From Hathewaya proteolytica DSM 3090 (GTDB lineage: Bacteria > Bacillota > Clostridia > Clostridiales > Clostridiaceae), in contig NZ_FRAD01000030.1 in assembly GCF_900142225.1 (NCBI RefSeq), forward strand, positions 1 through 27,054: 27,054 nt of DNA, read 5' to 3'. This document shows, one piece after another, positions 8,624 through 15,875 of the stretch. The notes under the pieces are model-generated. The model was not told the DNA's origin. It saw nothing but the letters and a program-made list of their open reading frames with translations, and made no database searches. Position numbers and translations under genes: made by a program. Position 1 is the first letter of the stretch. Every line of letters begins with the position of its first letter.

Positions 8624-8664
8624 TTGCAATTTTCTTTGAAACATGTATTATATATAAGTAGTAT
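8624..8664 (+). promoter_or_regulatory. Probable promoter of the symporter
   Basis: Two overlapping candidates: TTGCAA (8624-8629), 16-base spacer, TATTAT (8646-8651); and TTGAAA (8636-8641), 17-base spacer, TAGTAT (8659-8664). Either leaves a leader of roughly 70-85 bases before the ATG at 8740. The sequence alone does not decide between them. Confidence 0.45.
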
Positions 8665-8739
8665 TTGTTATAAATAGTATAAATCACTTTTTATTATGAA
8701 AGTTATAAATTTAAATATTGCATTTCAAGGAGGTTTATC

Positions 8740-9966
8740 ATGAAAAAGTTATCATCCACAAGCAAAATATTAGTATCGTTAATTTTAGGAATTGTCTTCG
8801 GTCTTCTATGCAGCAACTTTGTATCGCAAAACATCAATGAAGCAATAGCAAAATGGGCCTTAGGACCACTAGGAGATATGTTTTTAAGGGCAATAAAAAT
8901 GGTAGTAGTACCTCTTGTGTTCTTTTCATTAGTGGTGGGCACTGCTAGCATAGGAGATATAAAAAAGCTGGGTAGAATCGGAGGAAAAACCATTGCCTTT
9001 TATCTGGTAACCACAGCTTTTGCCGTTAGTTTTGCTCTAATAATAGCAAACATTTTAAAACCTGGCATTGGAGTAACAGCTTTAAAAACCACTGCAGAAT
9101 TAAATACCGCCACGGCACCTTTTATAATGGATGTATTCACTAACATGATCCCAACAAATCCAATTCAAGCTATGGTAGAAGGAAACATGCTACAGGTCAT
9201 ATTTTTTGCCATGGTATTCGGCGTGGCTATAACGCTAATAGGCGAAAAAGCCTCTCCCATAGTTAAATTAAGCGAACAGATCAACAACATATTATTAAAA
9301 ATAATAAGCCTTGTGATGATGTTTGCTCCCATAGGAGTTTTTGCACTAATCTCCAAAGTTATAATTAGCCAAGGTACAAGCATTCTACTTTCATTGTTTA
9401 AATATGTTGCTGTAGTAGTTTTTGCATTAGCCATGCACACATTTGTGACTTATGGAACCCTTTTAAAGCTTCTTGCCAAGATGAGTCCTATAGCCTTCTT
9501 CAAAAAGTTTTGGCCGGTGATGTTAGTAGGATTCAGTACCTCTAGTAGCAATGCTACCATTCCCGTAAACATGGACACTTGTAATAATAAGCTGGGAGTT
9601 TCCGAAAAAGTGAGCAGTTTCACCATTCCTCTTGGTGCCACAATAAATATGGATGGTACCGCCATAATGCAAGGTGTAGCAGCCATATTCATCGCTCAGG
9701 TCTTCGGCATGAACTTAAGCATCCAACAGCAGCTAATGGTAATTCTCATAGCTACTCTTTCTTCCATTGGAACTGCAGGGGTGCCAAGTGCCGGTGTGGT
9801 AATGCTGACCATGGTATTACAACAAGTGGGACTCCCACTAGAGGGAGCTGCCCTAGTATTAAGTGTGGATAGAATAGTTGATATGTTTAGAACCACTACA
9901 AATATCACAGGGGATGCAGTTTGTACTGTAATAGTTGCAAAATCTGAAAATGAAATAAAATACTAA
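8740..9966 (+). CDS. Na+(H+)/acidic amino acid symporter (DAACS family)
   Basis: Membrane protein of 408 aa in the dicarboxylate/amino acid:cation symporter family (GltP/GltPh type). Visible marks: the serine-rich hairpin SSSNAT (268-273), the cation-binding NMDGT (303-307), the second hairpin GTAGVPSAG (344-352), and a last core helix in which D377, D381, R384, N388 and D392 line up with GltPh D390, D394, R397, N401 and D405. The arginine selects a side-chain carboxylate and D381 an amino group, so glutamate/aspartate uptake is more likely than C4-dicarboxylate uptake, where DctA has Ser at that position. The start has AAGGAGG at 6 bases. It is a single-gene unit on the opposite strand to its neighbours, between tRNA genes and bounded by 32-bp repeats. 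Confidence 0.92.
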   Translation: MKKLSSTSKILVSLILGIVFGLLCSNFVSQNINEAIAKWALGPLGDMFLRAIKMVVVPLVFFSLVVGTASIGDIKKLGRIGGKTIAFYLVTTAFAVSFALIIANILKPGIGVTALKTTAELNTATAPFIMDVFTNMIPTNPIQAMVEGNMLQVIFFAMVFGVAITLIGEKASPIVKLSEQINNILLKIISLVMMFAPIGVFALISKVIISQGTSILLSLFKYVAVVVFALAMHTFVTYGTLLKLLAKMSPIAFFKKFWPVMLVGFSTSSSNATIPVNMDTCNNKLGVSEKVSSFTIPLGATINMDGTAIMQGVAAIFIAQVFGMNLSIQQQLMVILIATLSSIGTAGVPSAGVVMLTMVLQQVGLPLEGAALVLSVDRIVDMFRTTTNITGDAVCTVIVAKSENEIKY

Positions 9967-9972
9967 AACATG

Positions 9973-10017
9973 AAAGGGATGCCGCAAATCATTTTGGATA
10001 ATTTTGCGCATCCCTTT
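9973..10017 (+). terminator. Terminator after the symporter
   Basis: Hairpin with AAAGGGATGC (9973-9982) pairing GCATCCCTTT (10008-10017), extended after a bulged C by GCAAA/TTTGC. The run after it is T-rich but interrupted (TTTACTTTAT). It starts 6 bases after the stop codon. Confidence 0.75.
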
Positions 10018-10019
10018 AC

Positions 10020-10051
10020 TTTATCTCATAGCTAGCCCTTGTAACAAACCC
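10020..10051 (+). repeat. 32-bp direct repeat, right copy
   Basis: It matches 8516-8547 at 29 of 32 positions, with the identical 16-base core GCTAGCCCTTGTAACA at 10031-10046. It begins immediately after the symporter terminator. No other copy was noticed in the window on either strand. Confidence 0.8.
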
Positions 10052-10085
10052 CTAGATTATGTTCTTAGCTTTAAGCAGAAAAAAA

Positions 10086-10115
10086 ATCATCAACGATAAT
10101 TAAATCATTGATGAT
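10086..10115 (-). terminator. Rho-independent terminator after the tRNA-Ser pair
   Basis: A 12-bp stem with one G-T pair (10086-10097 with 10104-10115), 6-base loop, followed on the minus strand by a run of Ts at 10079-10086. It lies 5 bases after the CCA end of tRNA-Ser(GCU). Confidence 0.85.
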
Positions 10116-10120
10116 ACTTT

Positions 10121-10211
10121 TGGCGGAGAAACCGGGATTTGAACCCGGGCGCCGGTTACCCAACCTACGCCCTTAGCAGGGGCGCCTCTTCAGCCACTTG
10201 AGTATTTCTCC
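10121..10211 (-). tRNA. tRNA-Ser(GCU)
   Basis: Class II tRNA of 91 nt. Acceptor GGAGAAA pairs with TTTCTCC; anticodon stem CGCCC/GGGCG holds loop CTGCTAA with anticodon GCT (plus-strand 10175-10177); T-loop TTCAAAT; discriminator G; CCA encoded at 10121-10123. It lies 31 bases downstream of tRNA-Ser(UGA) copy 2 and is likely cotranscribed with it. Confidence 0.95.
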
Positions 10212-10242
10212 ACGCTGAAATCTTTTGTTTTTATATAAATTG

Positions 10243-10333
10243 TGGCGGAGAAAGTGGGATTCGAACCCACGGTACGCTCACACGTACGCCGGTTTTCAAG
10301 ACCGGTGCCTTAAACCAACTCGACCATCTCTCC
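10243..10333 (-). tRNA. tRNA-Ser(UGA), copy 2
   Basis: Same 91-nt sequence as 8354-8444, with anticodon TGA at plus-strand 10296-10298 and encoded CCA at 10243-10245. Flanking sequences differ from the first copy, so identity stops at the gene ends. First gene of a two-tRNA unit with tRNA-Ser(GCU). Confidence 0.95.
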
Positions 10334-10364
10334 GCGTTATCATTACTACGTAACGACAAGATTT

Positions 10365-10393
10365 ATTATATCAGTTATAGCATATTGTGTCAA
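10365..10393 (-). promoter_or_regulatory. Promoter of the tRNA-Ser(UGA)-tRNA-Ser(GCU) unit
   Basis: Minus-strand TTGACA (10388-10393), 17-base spacer, TATAAT (10365-10370), with TGA just before the -10. Both hexamers match consensus exactly at the ideal spacing. Confidence 0.9.
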
Positions 10394-10429
10394 CATTTTT
10401 GATAAAAATTTTTTAACGTGTATGAAATA

Positions 10430-10467
10430 GATTACTAGTCTTATACAAAATTGCAAAGCTAGTAATC
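10430..10467 (-). other. Hairpin after the DUF4418-like gene
   Basis: Inverted repeat GATTACTAG (10430-10438) and CTAGTAATC (10459-10467), with a 20-base loop and further pairing outside a mismatch (AAAT/ATTT). It lies 22 bases beyond the stop of the last importer-operon gene. The minus-strand sequence after it has no T run directly at the stem, so it is a possible but atypical terminator or an RNA 3'-end stabiliser. Confidence 0.45.
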
Positions 10468-10489
10468 CATTTCTCAGTGTATTGATTAG

Positions 10490-10921
10490 CTAGTTCGGAA
10501 TACGTGACTTTTTATCTTCAAGTATCACATATGCCAAGGAAGAAATCATAGCAATTATAGAACAAATTCTAACCCAAAGAGCTGTTACATTACATGGCAT
10601 TTCGATCTTTGTGCAAATGCCAATTCCTATAAATGATGAGAAAGTATTCAAGAACAATAATACACCTGCAATAAATACTACTAATTGAATAGCAGCTCCA
10701 GCTCTTTTAGAAAGGAACGTAATTATTGCTACAAGCAAAATAATTATAGCTAAAGCAACAAATAACTTTGCAGAATGAGCACACTTCATAGGAACCATTT
10801 TCCCATTCTCCAACTTCAATAGTTTATCACATACTGGCGCCCAAATATACACAGCACCTATTATCAATAAAGCGGCCACTGCCTGAAGCAAAACCAAAAT
10901 ACTTTTATATCCACTTTTCAT
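10490..10921 (-). CDS. DUF4418-like four-helix membrane protein
   Basis: Small membrane protein of 143 aa, function unknown. I start it at the ATG at 10921, 8 bases after AGGG; the frame could begin 5 codons earlier at a TTG, but that would place the ribosome site inside the gene. Four helices are predicted at about 8-28, 53-71, 76-96 and 116-136. The two loops expected to share one side carry C31 with MKC47, and GIC103 with MPC110; from memory the MKC and GxC...MPC motifs resemble the DUF4418 family. With basic residues at the N-terminus these loops should face outside. It is the last gene of the ABC importer operon, 23 bases after the permease stop. The Cys pairs could bind metal or form disulfides (inference). 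Confidence 0.75.
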   Translation of the reverse strand: MKSGYKSILVLLQAVAALLIIGAVYIWAPVCDKLLKLENGKMVPMKCAHSAKLFVALAIIILLVAIITFLSKRAGAAIQLVVFIAGVLLFLNTFSSFIGIGICTKIEMPCNVTALWVRICSIIAMISSLAYVILEDKKSRIPN

Positions 10922-10944
10922 TTTAATATCCCTCAATTCGTTTT

Positions 10945-11703
10945 TTAATTATTTGTTGTCCAAAACAGGATCTTTGATTTAATTAAATCAAACAAATACA
11001 TAACTATTACCAAAACAAAAGACATAAAGATAAATCCGACCATTACTAAATCAAAGCGTGCAAAGTCTGAAAAATATTGAATGAAATATCCCATTCCTGA
11101 AGTAGCACCAAACATTTCAGCAACGGCCAACAATACAAAAGAGAATTTTAATGCTATTGTACAACCTACTAAAATCGCTGGAGATGCTGCCGGCAATATA
11201 ACCCTAAATAGCTTTTCCATACGAGGCATCTCTAAAGTTGCAGCATTTTCCAAATATCTTTTATCTATAGTCATAACCGCACTGATGGTTGACCCTAAAA
11301 TCGGCCAAAATGAACCTAGAAATATAATAAATATTGACGCCATACGAAATGTTGGGAAAATATGTATAGCATATGGTGTAAGCAATGTAGCTGGTACAGC
11401 GCTAAATGCATTTATGTATGGGGTAATATTTCTACGTAAATTCTTTTTTAATCCTATTATAACTCCTAAACTTATTGCTAACACCAGCGAAATGGTGTAT
11501 GCCGATACAAGTAATATCATAGAACTACCTAATCCATTGATTAGCTGCGGTAGATATTTCACAAACAATGGAATGACTATTGACAGGCCCTTAAACAAAA
11601 ATGGATCTAGTATACCAAAAACATCTGTTAATAGCTCATAAACTACTACAATAAATACACCAATTAAAATAATACCTAAATTTTTCTGTAATTTTGCCTT
11701 CAT
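10945..11703 (-). CDS. ABC importer permease, NitT/TauT (SsuC/TauC-like) family
   Basis: Inner-membrane permease of 252 aa with about six helices (8-28, 60-84, 97-116, 119-141, 178-198, 217-240). The EAA-type cytoplasmic loop that docks the ATPase is at about 151-176 (ENAATLEMPRMEKLFRVILP). The family carries sulfonates, taurine, nitrate, thiamin precursors and similar small molecules; the substrate here cannot be read from the sequence. It is third in the operon after the ATPase and the binding lipoprotein. A stable hairpin in the gap before it probably lowers its expression relative to the lipoprotein. Confidence 0.9.
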   Translation of the reverse strand: MKAKLQKNLGIILIGVFIVVVYELLTDVFGILDPFLFKGLSIVIPLFVKYLPQLINGLGSSMILLVSAYTISLVLAISLGVIIGLKKNLRRNITPYINAFSAVPATLLTPYAIHIFPTFRMASIFIIFLGSFWPILGSTISAVMTIDKRYLENAATLEMPRMEKLFRVILPAASPAILVGCTIALKFSFVLLAVAEMFGATSGMGYFIQYFSDFARFDLVMVGFIFMSFVLVIVMYLFDLIKSKILFWTTNN

Positions 11704-11735
11704 TGTAATACTCCTTTAAATTCAATTTGAAAACA

Positions 11736-11763
11736 TCACTTTGGGTGTTTGCACCCAAAGTGA
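11736..11763 (-). other. Intra-operon hairpin between lipoprotein and permease genes
   Basis: A perfect 12-bp stem (11736-11747 with 11752-11763), 4-base loop, placed 9 bases after the lipoprotein stop and 33 bases before the permease start. On the minus strand it is followed by TGTTTTC, only a weak T run. It looks like a partial terminator or 3'-end stabiliser that leaves more lipoprotein than permease mRNA. Confidence 0.7.
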
Positions 11764-11772
11764 ACAGCCCAA

Positions 11773-12879
11773 CTATTTGCTAAATGCTTTAGAGTTATTT
11801 GTATTGTAAATCTCTAGTTTATCTTTAAAAAACTTGCTATCTGGATATCTTTTAATCAAATCATCCAAAGCCTTCTTGTAATTTTGATTTTCAACGTGGT
11901 CTTCAATTTTTACATTTGTATCTTTTATGTATCCGAAATCATTCATTTTATTCCACATCTTAATAACACTATTTACATATGGATCTGAATCGTATAGCAT
12001 ATGAGGGCTTTTTACAAAGCTTTCAACAGTTTTTTTACCTAAATCAAGATTCTTAACTACTAAATCAACAACTTCATCCATTCCACCTTCTTTATGCATA
12101 TCCTCTTCAGCACGTAGATAAGCACGTAATAAAGCTTGAATTGCTTCTGGATTTTTTTCTAACCATGTTGTTTTAGATAACATTCTGCAACAAGAGTGAT
12201 TTGGCCAAAAATCATCAGGCCACATTTTTACTTCTAATCCCATCTCTGCAGCTTGTACTTGGAAACCTGTTGAAGTTGCACCAAAATCGACTTCACCATT
12301 TCTTACAGCTTGTAAAACATCAGGGTTCTTTTTGAATTCTACAAATGTTACATCATTGTAAAGTCCTGCGTCATAAAGCACACCTTTTAAAACAACGTCA
12401 GGTGTTCCCCCACGCATAATGCCTATTTTTTTACCCTTAAAATCCTCAAGTTTTTCCCATTTAGTTCCTGGTAAACCGTAGGCCGGTGTTTCGCCAATTA
12501 TCATATACCCACCAAAAACAGTAAATTCCTGTCCATTTGCAATTTGAATAAGTGGACCACCTGTACCGTATGTGGAAATTACATCAACTTGACCTGATGA
12601 GAGTGCTGAGAATGCATCTGTACCATTGTTGATGTAAACCATCTCAACTTCAACATCCTCTTCTTCCAAATAGCCTCTTTTTTCAGCCATATATTGGAAT
12701 ACTTGTCCTGATGTTGCTTGAGCTGCAACGGAAATCTTGTATTTAGCTTTTTTATCCGTTTTAGAAGTTTTGTCTCCTGAATCTTTTCCTAACTTTATGC
12801 TGTCAATTGAACTTGAACAACCGCATAGCAAAAAGGTTGCAAAAATAAACACTGATAGAACTTTTTTTAATTTTTTCAT
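11773..12879 (-). CDS. Substrate-binding lipoprotein, NitT/TauT ABC importer (NMT1/SsuA-like)
   Basis: Lipoprotein of 368 aa. The signal peptide has a basic start (MKKLKK), a hydrophobic core and lipobox LCGC with lipidated C21. The mature part is a periplasmic-binding-protein type II fold of the NMT1/SsuA kind: opening KISVAAQATSGQ, a VEMVYINNGTDAFSALSSGQVDV segment, and KIGIMRGGTPDVVLKG. A Cys-Cys pair sits in the PNHSCCRM stretch, near the likely ligand cleft. The start has AAGGAG at 7 bases. It captures an unknown small molecule outside the cell and hands it to the permease encoded downstream. Family members bind taurine, alkanesulfonates, nitrate, bicarbonate or pyrimidine precursors, so no substrate is assigned. 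Confidence 0.88.
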   Translation of the reverse strand: MKKLKKVLSVFIFATFLLCGCSSSIDSIKLGKDSGDKTSKTDKKAKYKISVAAQATSGQVFQYMAEKRGYLEEEDVEVEMVYINNGTDAFSALSSGQVDVISTYGTGGPLIQIANGQEFTVFGGYMIIGETPAYGLPGTKWEKLEDFKGKKIGIMRGGTPDVVLKGVLYDAGLYNDVTFVEFKKNPDVLQAVRNGEVDFGATSTGFQVQAAEMGLEVKMWPDDFWPNHSCCRMLSKTTWLEKNPEAIQALLRAYLRAEEDMHKEGGMDEVVDLVVKNLDLGKKTVESFVKSPHMLYDSDPYVNSVIKMWNKMNDFGYIKDTNVKIEDHVENQNYKKALDDLIKRYPDSKFFKDKLEIYNTNNSKAFSK

Positions 12880-12921
12880 ATATTTTCTCCTTTGATTTGC
12901 ATGTACCAGTTACTTTATAAC

Positions 12922-13716
12922 CTATTTTTTCTTGGCTTCTGCTTTTGATTGAATTTCATCATTAATAATCTTTATAAGCTTATTTCTTATTTCCATAACT
13001 TCAGGATTTGAAAACATGGTTTCTCTTTTAGGTTTTTCTTTACCCTTAAATGAATGATGATAAATAATTTTACTTGGCGATTGTCCTAAAACAAAGATGT
13101 CAGTAGCTAAAAGCAATGCTTCATCCACGCTGTGTGTTACAAAGAAAATAGTTTTTCTTTTTTCCTCTTCTTTAGCCCATAATTCTAAAACTGTATCCTG
13201 CAATAATGCTTTTGTAACTGCATCTAGTGCACCAAAAGGCTCGTCCATCAATAACACTGGCGGATCGATAGCAAATGCACGTGCAATTGCGCACCTTTGT
13301 CTTTGACCACCGGAAAGCGATAAAGGCAATTTATCAAACAAACTTTCCTCAAGCCCTACATTTGCCATCCACTGTTTTGCAAGATTTTCACGTTCACTCT
13401 TATTCATGGTTTTAAATTTTTGTTTTAATGCTAGTGCTATATTTTCTCCTGAAGTCATCCACGGAAATAATCCATAATCTTGGAATATCATCCCTCTGTC
13501 TAGCCCAGGACCTTTAATTGTATTACCATGAATCAAGATTTCACCACTATTAGGCTTTTCAAGTCCTGCAATTAATCTAAGTAATGTACTTTTCCCACAA
13601 CCTGATTGACCAAGTAAGCACACAAAATCACCTGCACTGACATCCAAATCTATAGACCCAAGCACAGGTTCTTTATCATACGAAAAACTTACATTTTTAA
13701 TTGAGACATCTAACAT
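12922..13716 (-). CDS. ABC importer ATPase, NitT/TauT (SsuB/TauB/NrtD-like) family
   Basis: ATPase of 264 aa with all motifs intact: Walker A GQSGCGKST (36-44), Q-loop Q79 in FQDYGLFPW, signature LSGGQ (134-138), Walker B VLLMDE (154-159), D-loop and switch H195. The FQDYGLFPW and SVDEAL stretches are characteristic of SsuB/TauB-type importers. It powers uptake through the permease at 10945-11703. It is the first gene of the leftward operon, with AGGGG 8 bases before the ATG, and is divergent from the FtsX-type unit. Confidence 0.93.
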   Translation of the reverse strand: MLDVSIKNVSFSYDKEPVLGSIDLDVSAGDFVCLLGQSGCGKSTLLRLIAGLEKPNSGEILIHGNTIKGPGLDRGMIFQDYGLFPWMTSGENIALALKQKFKTMNKSERENLAKQWMANVGLEESLFDKLPLSLSGGQRQRCAIARAFAIDPPVLLMDEPFGALDAVTKALLQDTVLELWAKEEEKRKTIFFVTHSVDEALLLATDIFVLGQSPSKIIYHHSFKGKEKPKRETMFSNPEVMEIRNKLIKIINDEIQSKAEAKKK

Positions 13717-13820
13717 AAATAATTCCCCTTACTCCTATATTTGTTATTAAAATTTAATTATAAATGTTTATTATTACAAATTACTGCAGTATGTTTTATA
13801 ATTTTCATTTTTCCTTGTAA

Positions 13821-13850
13821 AGCATACTAAATTTCCACAGGAAAAGTCAA
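13821..13850 (-). promoter_or_regulatory. Promoter of the ABC importer operon with inverted repeat in the spacer
   Basis: Minus-strand TTGACT (13845-13850), 18-base spacer, TATGCT (13821-13826). The spacer contains TTTCCTGTGGAAA (13832-13844), a 5-3-5 inverted repeat touching the -35, placed where a repressor would block RNA polymerase. The leader before the ATG is about 100 bases and includes a 10-bp palindrome, TACTGCAGTA (13782-13791). Confidence 0.6.
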
Positions 13851-13906
13851 ATAGATATATCCAATTCTTTATCTTTTTTATATTACAAAATCAAATACTA
13901 TAATTG

Positions 13907-13935
13907 TTGACGCAGTAAGTTAAATACTATATACT
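13907..13935 (+). promoter_or_regulatory. Promoter of the FtsX-type exporter operon
   Basis: TTGACG (13907-13912), 17-base spacer, TATACT (13930-13935). It lies 40 bases before the TTG start at 13976. It points away from the importer promoter; the two -35 boxes are 56 bases apart. Confidence 0.7.
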
Positions 13936-13975
13936 AATTGCTATTGATTATATATTGATAAGGTGGTAATTCATT

Positions 13976-15175
13976 TTGAAAACAATCCCATATAAAAACA
14001 TTGTTAATAGGCGGTCCCAGAGTTTTGTGACTATTCTCATAACAGCCATCACTGTCTTTATTTTTGTGATAATTTTATCAACATATGGTGCTGTTGAAAA
14101 AGGTTTAAAATTAACCAAAGATAGATTAGGCGCAGATTTAATTGTATTACCTGGAAAAGGAAATCAAAGTTCATACCATACGTTATTCACGGGAGACCCC
14201 CAAAATGAATACATGAACAGTGATATTATGGACAAAATATCTACCGTGAAAGGAATTAAGCAAGTTACGCCACAATTTTTTACTCAAACTTTAGAAGAAA
14301 GTTGTTGTAGTATTGGAAAAGAAATAAGACTTGTCGGATATGATAAAAACTCTGATTTTATATTGTCACCTTGGCTAGAAGCTGAAAATATGGATTACCC
14401 ATTAGAGGATCAAGTTATCTGCGGTGGAAATGTTCCTTCATTCTTAGGTAACGTCACTATACTACTTGGCAAGCGATTTAACGTTGCTGGCAAACTTTAC
14501 GAAACTGGCAGTGGAATGGATGATACCATGTTTATAGATATTAATACCGCTCGAGTTCTGGCAAAAAACAGTCCCTTTTTACAAGAATTGTTTAATGGAA
14601 GGGATATAAACACCTTAATCTCTTCTGTATTGATCAAAGCAAATGATGGATATAGCACTGAAAAAATTGCAGATAATATAAAAAAACTGAATCTGGACAT
14701 TACTGTAACGCAAACTAACAGTGTTATAAGCTCAACAAAAAAACAAGTAGATTCATTTAGCATAATAGTTTGGTTTTTATGGATAATTATTTTATGTTTA
14801 TCGGTGATAACCCTTTGGGATAGATTTGCGTCTTTGACAAGAACTAGGCGTTCCGAGATTGGTTTAATGCGTGCTATGGGTTGCAGCGTAGAAAAAGTTT
14901 TTATAATAATGTTAGCTGAAACAACCACTTTGGTTATTATGGGTGGTATCATAGGGTGCATAATTGGGGGATTTGTATCCATACCGGCAGTAAATTTCAT
15001 TAAAAACTTACTAAATATTTCATTGGGATTTCATTCAATAAAACAAGCTTTGATTTATTCATTATGTGGCTTAGGATTATCAGTCATTCTTTCCATGTTA
15101 TCCTGTATAGTTCCTTGTTATATTGCATCAAAAATGGAGCCAATGTCTGCTATTGGTAAGGGAGGAATCGACTAA
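13976..15175 (+). CDS. FtsX/MacB-type ABC permease
   Basis: Permease of 399 aa with the FtsX/MacB layout: helix 1 at about 17-40, a large extracytoplasmic domain (about 41-260), then three helices (about 262-282, 309-340, 357-380). The stretch TRTRRSEIGLMRAMGCS (288-304) after helix 2 is the typical FtsX-domain coupling region. The start is TTG, supported by AGGTGG 9 bases upstream. The outer domain carries a Cys-Cys pair, C110-C111 in ESCCSIG, followed by IRLVGYD. Such permeases work mechanically on envelope substrates (lipoproteins, peptides, antibiotics, metals or division enzymes) rather than by classical import. The ATPase gene overlaps its stop by one base. The substrate is unknown. Confidence 0.88.
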   Translation: MKTIPYKNIVNRRSQSFVTILITAITVFIFVIILSTYGAVEKGLKLTKDRLGADLIVLPGKGNQSSYHTLFTGDPQNEYMNSDIMDKISTVKGIKQVTPQFFTQTLEESCCSIGKEIRLVGYDKNSDFILSPWLEAENMDYPLEDQVICGGNVPSFLGNVTILLGKRFNVAGKLYETGSGMDDTMFIDINTARVLAKNSPFLQELFNGRDINTLISSVLIKANDGYSTEKIADNIKKLNLDITVTQTNSVISSTKKQVDSFSIIVWFLWIIILCLSVITLWDRFASLTRTRRSEIGLMRAMGCSVEKVFIIMLAETTTLVIMGGIIGCIIGGFVSIPAVNFIKNLLNISLGFHSIKQALIYSLCGLGLSVILSMLSCIVPCYIASKMEPMSAIGKGGID

Positions 15176-15858
15176 TGAATATATTATATGATATAAAAAA
15201 TACAACTAAAAAATATAACGAAGACGATTACACGCCAATAGACAACATATCAATGACAGTTAATGAAGGAGATTTTATATCAATAGAAGGTCCTTCTGGT
15301 ACAGGAAAAAGTACACTACTGTATCTTATGGGGGGCTTAATTAAACCAACAAGTGGACAACTTCTATTTAAAGGTACAGATATTGCCTCATTATCAGATA
15401 AGGAAAAAACCAAATGGCGTAAAAACAATACCTCATTCATATTTCAGGAAACAATTCTTTTTTCTGCATTATCCGCCTGGGAAAACCTCACTGAAGCATT
15501 ATGGTTAAAAGAAAAAATTTCCAAATCAAAAGTAAAGGAAAAGGCTGATTTCTTTATAGAAAAAATGGGGTTAAGTGACCGCAAAAATTATCTCCCTCAC
15601 CAACTAAGTGTTGGTCAGAGAAGGAGATTAATAATTGCAAGAGCACTAATGGGCAGTGCTCCATTGATACTAGCCGATGAACCTACAAACGATCTTGACG
15701 ACAAATGGTCAGAGATAATAACTGATTTATTTACACAACGAGCCAAAGAAAATAACGCAGTTATTATGGTAACACACAATAAAAAATGGTCACAAAAGGC
15801 TTTTACATCATATAAATTAGAGAATGGCAAAATATCAAAAAATATTATTGTACCATAG
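15175..15858 (+). CDS. ABC ATPase, LolD/MacB/FtsE-like
   Basis: ATPase of 227 aa paired with the FtsX-type permease; its ATG overlaps the permease stop in TAATG, so translation is coupled. Motifs: Walker A GPSGTGKST (39-47), Q91 in FQETILF, Walker B LILADE (164-169), D-loop TNDLD and H201. The signature is LSVGQ (144-148) rather than LSGGQ, and the D-loop has ND where LolD-type proteins usually have GN. These are mild departures that need not abolish activity. Family members bind and hydrolyse ATP on the inner face of the membrane to move the permease's outer domain. Confidence 0.9.
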   Translation: MNILYDIKNTTKKYNEDDYTPIDNISMTVNEGDFISIEGPSGTGKSTLLYLMGGLIKPTSGQLLFKGTDIASLSDKEKTKWRKNNTSFIFQETILFSALSAWENLTEALWLKEKISKSKVKEKADFFIEKMGLSDRKNYLPHQLSVGQRRRLIIARALMGSAPLILADEPTNDLDDKWSEIITDLFTQRAKENNAVIMVTHNKKWSQKAFTSYKLENGKISKNIIVP

Positions 15859-15875
15859 ATTATATCATACATAAA

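Noticed and set aside
8354..10333. Integrated mobile element at tRNA-Ser
   Set aside because: No integrase, transposase or phage gene lies between the tRNA copies, and the identity covers the whole tRNA rather than only its 3' end. The shorter 32-bp repeats are kept as a separate finding.
10430..10467. Classical terminator for the importer operon
   Set aside because: The loop is long and no T run directly follows the stem on the minus strand; reported only as a hairpin.
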